Assembly (NCBI GenBank): GCA_030613145.1
Contig: JAUWMM010000006.1
Location: 1-15,874 of the forward strand
Direction: 5' to 3'
Source: Desulfobacterales bacterium
GTDB taxonomy: Bacteria > Desulfobacterota > Desulfobacteria > Desulfobacterales > C00003060
Length of the DNA: 15,874 bases
In this document: positions 13,685-15,874 of the stretch, piece by piece
Layout: every line of letters starts with the position of its first letter
Position numbering within the stretch: position 1 is the stretch's first letter
Notes under the pieces: model-generated
Seen by the model: only the letters and a program-made list of their open reading frames with translations
What the model was told of the DNA's origin: nothing
Database searches by the model: none
Program-made: the position numbers and the translations under genes

Positions 13685-13948
13685 ATGAGAAATAGGTTTT
13701 TTGTCATATCCGCGGCACGGAGCAAGGAAAGTAGCCTCAAGAGCATAAAGCCTATAAAGCGAAATAGAGCTGAGCCAAACCTTGATGTCCTCAAGAAGAG
13801 CCCTTGCCTGGGGTGCGAGCTGTATGTAGCAGATACTGCTTGTCCGTATGTGAAGGGGTGCGGCAAGATTGATGAATTTCAGCAGGTGGCAGCCGTTCAC
13901 TGCACTTTGTACAAAGACCAAGATGTGTTTTCAATTCTCAAGATTTAA
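13685..13948 (+). CDS. Small Cys-rich protein, function unknown
   Basis: An 87-residue frame. The first 40 residues are basic and poorly structured. The second half has a compact cysteine set: C41-x2-C44-x8-C53-x5-C59-x12-H72-C73, in CLGCELYVADTACPY, VKGCGKIDEFQQ and VHCTLYK. The spacing suggests a zinc or iron-sulfur site. No family is recognised. Codon use in the Cys-rich half looks like that of the neighbouring genes, which supports coding, but there is no clear Shine-Dalgarno for ATG 13685. The DNA for residues 12-30 resembles the spacer repeats seen elsewhere (AGCATAAAGCCTATAAAGCG), so the N-terminal half may be recently recruited or non-coding. Confidence 0.55.
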   Translation: MRNRFFVISAARSKESSLKSIKPIKRNRAEPNLDVLKKSPCLGCELYVADTACPYVKGCGKIDEFQQVAAVHCTLYKDQDVFSILKI

Positions 13949-14413
13949 CCACCACAAACCCCATTTCGCTTTTCTCATTTACCATTCCTTTTTAGAAGCT
14001 GCTTCAGGACCCTGGTAATGTCATTGTCCTTCAAATGTTTAGTTGCCTTCTTCCTTGATAAATAAGGGTGTTTCTGCTACAATTATCACCAAAAGCGAGT
14101 ACTTAGGGGCTTTTTACATCTCCTTTAGGCCCTTGCACTATAATTGTCGGCAAATTAAACTTGATTATTCCCTGTAGCTCGCTACAGGGTTACCTCATTT
14201 ACCCTCTCCCCCCTTCGGGTCTGAGGCCTCAGGATCGATGACTGGCGGGAGAGGGTAGGGTGAGGGGGTAAAAATGGTATTTCCTTGTTATACCCCGCCC
14301 GCTTGCGGCGGGGAGCTTCATTTGTTGCCTATCATTGCCAAACGATCCACGGGGATTTTGGGAGATACAATTCGTGATTTTATAGGGCCGGGGGACTTGG
14401 AACGGGAAAAAGT
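13949..14413. other. Hairpin-rich spacer upstream of nagZ
   Basis: No confident gene is found. Structures seen: CCCTGTAGC (14170-14178)/GCTACAGGG (14181-14189); TACCCTCTCCC (14200-14210)/GGGAGAGGGTA (14247-14257), flanked by CCTCA/TGAGG so the stem can extend, with the perfect palindrome CTGAGGCCTCAG (14221-14232) in its loop; and CCCCGCC (14293-14299)/GGCGGGG (14307-14313). On the minus strand 13975-14076 is open but has no usable start codon near its beginning. No nagZ promoter stands out. Confidence 0.5.
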
Positions 14414-15451
14414 ATGGAGGTCGACAAGTACGACACAGATTCTCTGACCGATGAGCAGTTGGCCGGGCAGCGCCTTATGGTGGGTTTCAGAGGTAAGGCG
14501 TTGGACGATGACCTGCGTTTTATGATCAGGGAGATGCACGTGGGAGGACTTATTCTGTTTAAACGCAATGTGTCCGATCCTTCCCAGATGACCGAGCTTT
14601 GCCAGGCAGCGCAGGCGTGTGCCGTGCAAAGCGGTAACCCGCCGCTTATGATTGCCATTGATCAGGAAGGCGGCCCGGTGGCTCGGTTGGGTCCGCCTTT
14701 CACGGTTTTTCCCGGAAACCGGGCCATAGGGGCAGCAAGATCTGAGAAGTCCGCCAGAGAATTTGGGACAATAACGGCACTGGAACTCAAAGGCGTGGGG
14801 ATTAGTATGAATTTTGCGCCAGTATTAGACGTGGCTCCCCATGGGTTCAATTCCATCATGACAGATCGGGTCTTTGGAGCGGAGCCGGAACTTGTGGCAT
14901 ATCTTGGCAAGGCAGTTATTGAAACCCTTCAGAACAACAGGATTGCTGCTACAGGCAAGCATTTTCCAGGTATAGGTCGTACAATAGCCGATTCTCATAT
15001 TGACCTCCCGTATCTTGATGTCGAGAGCCAGATACTTGATTCGACCGACCTGGTCCCTTTCCGTGCTGCCATTAAAAGCGGTGTTGAGGCTATGATGTTG
15101 GCGCACGTGGTGTATCGCGATCTTGACTCTGAATGGCCTGCAAGTCTTTCTACCGTCATCGCAAGGGATCTGTTGCGGGAGACCATGGGTTTCAATGGAA
15201 TCATTATGACTGATGATCTTGATATGGGGGCCATCGACAAACACTTTGATGTTGAAACCACGGTCAGAAGAATTTCTGATGCTGAAATTGATATCGTATT
15301 GATATGCCATGACCGGTTGAAAATGGAGAAAGCCTATCGAGCCCTGTTAAAGGCCGTGCGAGAATCAGAAGATGCGAGTAGAAAAGCAACCGTGTCGGTT
15401 AAACGTGTTTTGAATCTGAAACGGAAATATTTAAGGGTAGTTGCGTCCTAA
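14414..15451 (+). CDS. nagZ: Beta-N-acetylhexosaminidase NagZ (GH3)
   Basis: A 345-residue family 3 glycoside hydrolase, single catalytic domain, no signal peptide. It would act in the cytoplasm, removing GlcNAc from anhydromuropeptides during peptidoglycan recycling. Substrate-binding IDQEGG starts at residue 82. The [14 protein letters not shown] loop (182-195) carries the general acid/base His195 and Asp193, and [10 protein letters not shown] carries the nucleophile Asp267. The N-terminus ([15 protein letters not shown]) is normal. The ATG has only a modest purine-rich upstream stretch (GGGAAAAAG). No anhydro-muropeptide permease or amidase gene is adjacent. Its last 21 bases overlap the 3' end of the convergent gene. 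Confidence 0.95.
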   Translation: MEVDKYDTDSLTDEQLAGQRLMVGFRGKALDDDLRFMIREMHVGGLILFKRNVSDPSQMTELCQAAQACAVQSGNPPLMIAIDQEGGPVARLGPPFTVFPGNRAIGAARSEKSAREFGTITALELKGVGISMNFAPVLDVAPHGFNSIMTDRVFGAEPELVAYLGKAVIETLQNNRIAATGKHFPGIGRTIADSHIDLPYLDVESQILDSTDLVPFRAAIKSGVEAMMLAHVVYRDLDSEWPASLSTVIARDLLRETMGFNGIIMTDDLDMGAIDKHFDVETTVRRISDAEIDIVLICHDRLKMEKAYRALLKAVRESEDASRKATVSVKRVLNLKRKYLRVVAS

Positions 15452-15874
15452 GGTATATGATAATCCTTTCTTCAACTTATGTTTCCATAACCTTGTGACG
15501 ACATGAACGCTGGGTGAGCAGGCGAGCATGAATGCAACGAAGAGGAATATTATAGCTATTAACGTAGATTCCACCGAAGTATTAACCATAATATAGCTAA
15601 GGCATACCAGGGGCATAAGTGCCAAACGGACAATGGGCTTACACCAGGCGTGAATGTTGATGAGATCCGCCCAGAATGGACTGTACCGGTAATACATCCG
15701 GACAAACCATCTGCCTGGCGTGCTTGTGAGCAGGCACTGATCTCTCAAATCCCTCAACAGCCTTACGCGGGGTTCAGCATATGAGCCGAAGGCTGCGGTG
15801 GCAATAAAACATCCCCCGCCATTGCCGCTCGTCCCACCATGGGGAATATCGGATTCCGGCGTCTCATAGCACAC
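15431..15874 (-). CDS. CFI-box-CTERM domain protein, C-terminal part (5' end beyond window)
   Basis: Only the last 147 codons are in the window, so the start is unseen. A Gly/Ser-rich linker leads into [13 protein letters not shown], then [20 protein letters not shown] and [13 protein letters not shown], which match the CFI-box-CTERM domain, a short C-terminal module attached to varied surface or secreted proteins and of unproven function. Here the box is followed by two hydrophobic spans (about 82-98 and 103-122 of the visible part) and a basic tail (LWKHKLKKG), so the protein ends in the membrane. The role of the missing N-terminal part is unknown. The stop lies inside nagZ on the opposite strand. 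Confidence 0.8.
   Translation of the reverse strand: MCYETPESDIPHGGTSGNGGGCFIATAAFGSYAEPRVRLLRDLRDQCLLTSTPGRWFVRMYYRYSPFWADLINIHAWCKPIVRLALMPLVCLSYIMVNTSVESTLIAIIFLFVAFMLACSPSVHVVTRLWKHKLKKGLSYTLGRNYP

Overview
The window is a piece of a Gram-negative bacterial chromosome, most likely from a deltaproteobacterium (Desulfobacterota). It carries LPS and outer-membrane genes (heptose adenylyltransferase, LptE), a typical LeuRS, a short class II dehydroquinase, and the neighbourhood leuS-lptE-rpsT-murJ that I know from that group. The lineage is an inference from gene content and order; no taxonomic marker was searched.

Layout. Bases 1-374 hold hairpin-forming REP-like repeats and no gene. Then, on the plus strand: a nitrilase-superfamily amidohydrolase (375-1196) overlapping an rfaE2/hldE-type adenylyltransferase (1189-1668); a structured spacer with a large palindrome (1846-1952); a PyrK-type FAD/[2Fe-2S] electron-transfer subunit with no pyrD beside it (2073-2876); leuS (3084-5675); and the LptE lipoprotein (5787-6311). 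rpsT lies on the minus strand (6330-6596) with a UUG start and a clear promoter. Next on the plus strand come murJ (6816-8384) overlapping ftsB/divIC (8381-8668), a TPR-AroQ fusion (8838-9569) and efp (9672-10238). A MITE-like palindromic element (about 10460-10665) separates efp from a minus-strand group: a multi-spanning membrane protein with a C-terminal DUF4332-like domain (10670-12031), a metallo-beta-lactamase-fold hydrolase (12109-12753) and tadA (12863-13324). Divergent from tadA is tRNA-Arg(ACG) (13395-13470), the tRNA that TadA modifies, with its own promoter and terminator. After it come a small Cys-rich protein (13685-13948), a hairpin-rich spacer, nagZ (14414-15451) and, convergent with it, the 3' part of a CFI-box-CTERM protein cut by the window edge.

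How the genes fit together. Much of the content is cell-envelope biology: heptose activation, LPS transport, lipid II flipping, septum formation and peptidoglycan recycling. The rest is translation: leuS, rpsT, efp, tadA and the tRNA. No phage, IS transposase, CRISPR array or defence cluster is visible.

The most unusual signals are the tadA/tRNA-Arg(ACG) pairing, the TPR-dehydroquinase fusion, the uncharacterised membrane-DUF4332 protein, and the spacers. Several spacers carry short-period degenerate repeats, each with its own word, and several of these are arranged as inverted pairs. One spacer holds a MITE-like element with perfect 13-bp terminal inverted repeats.
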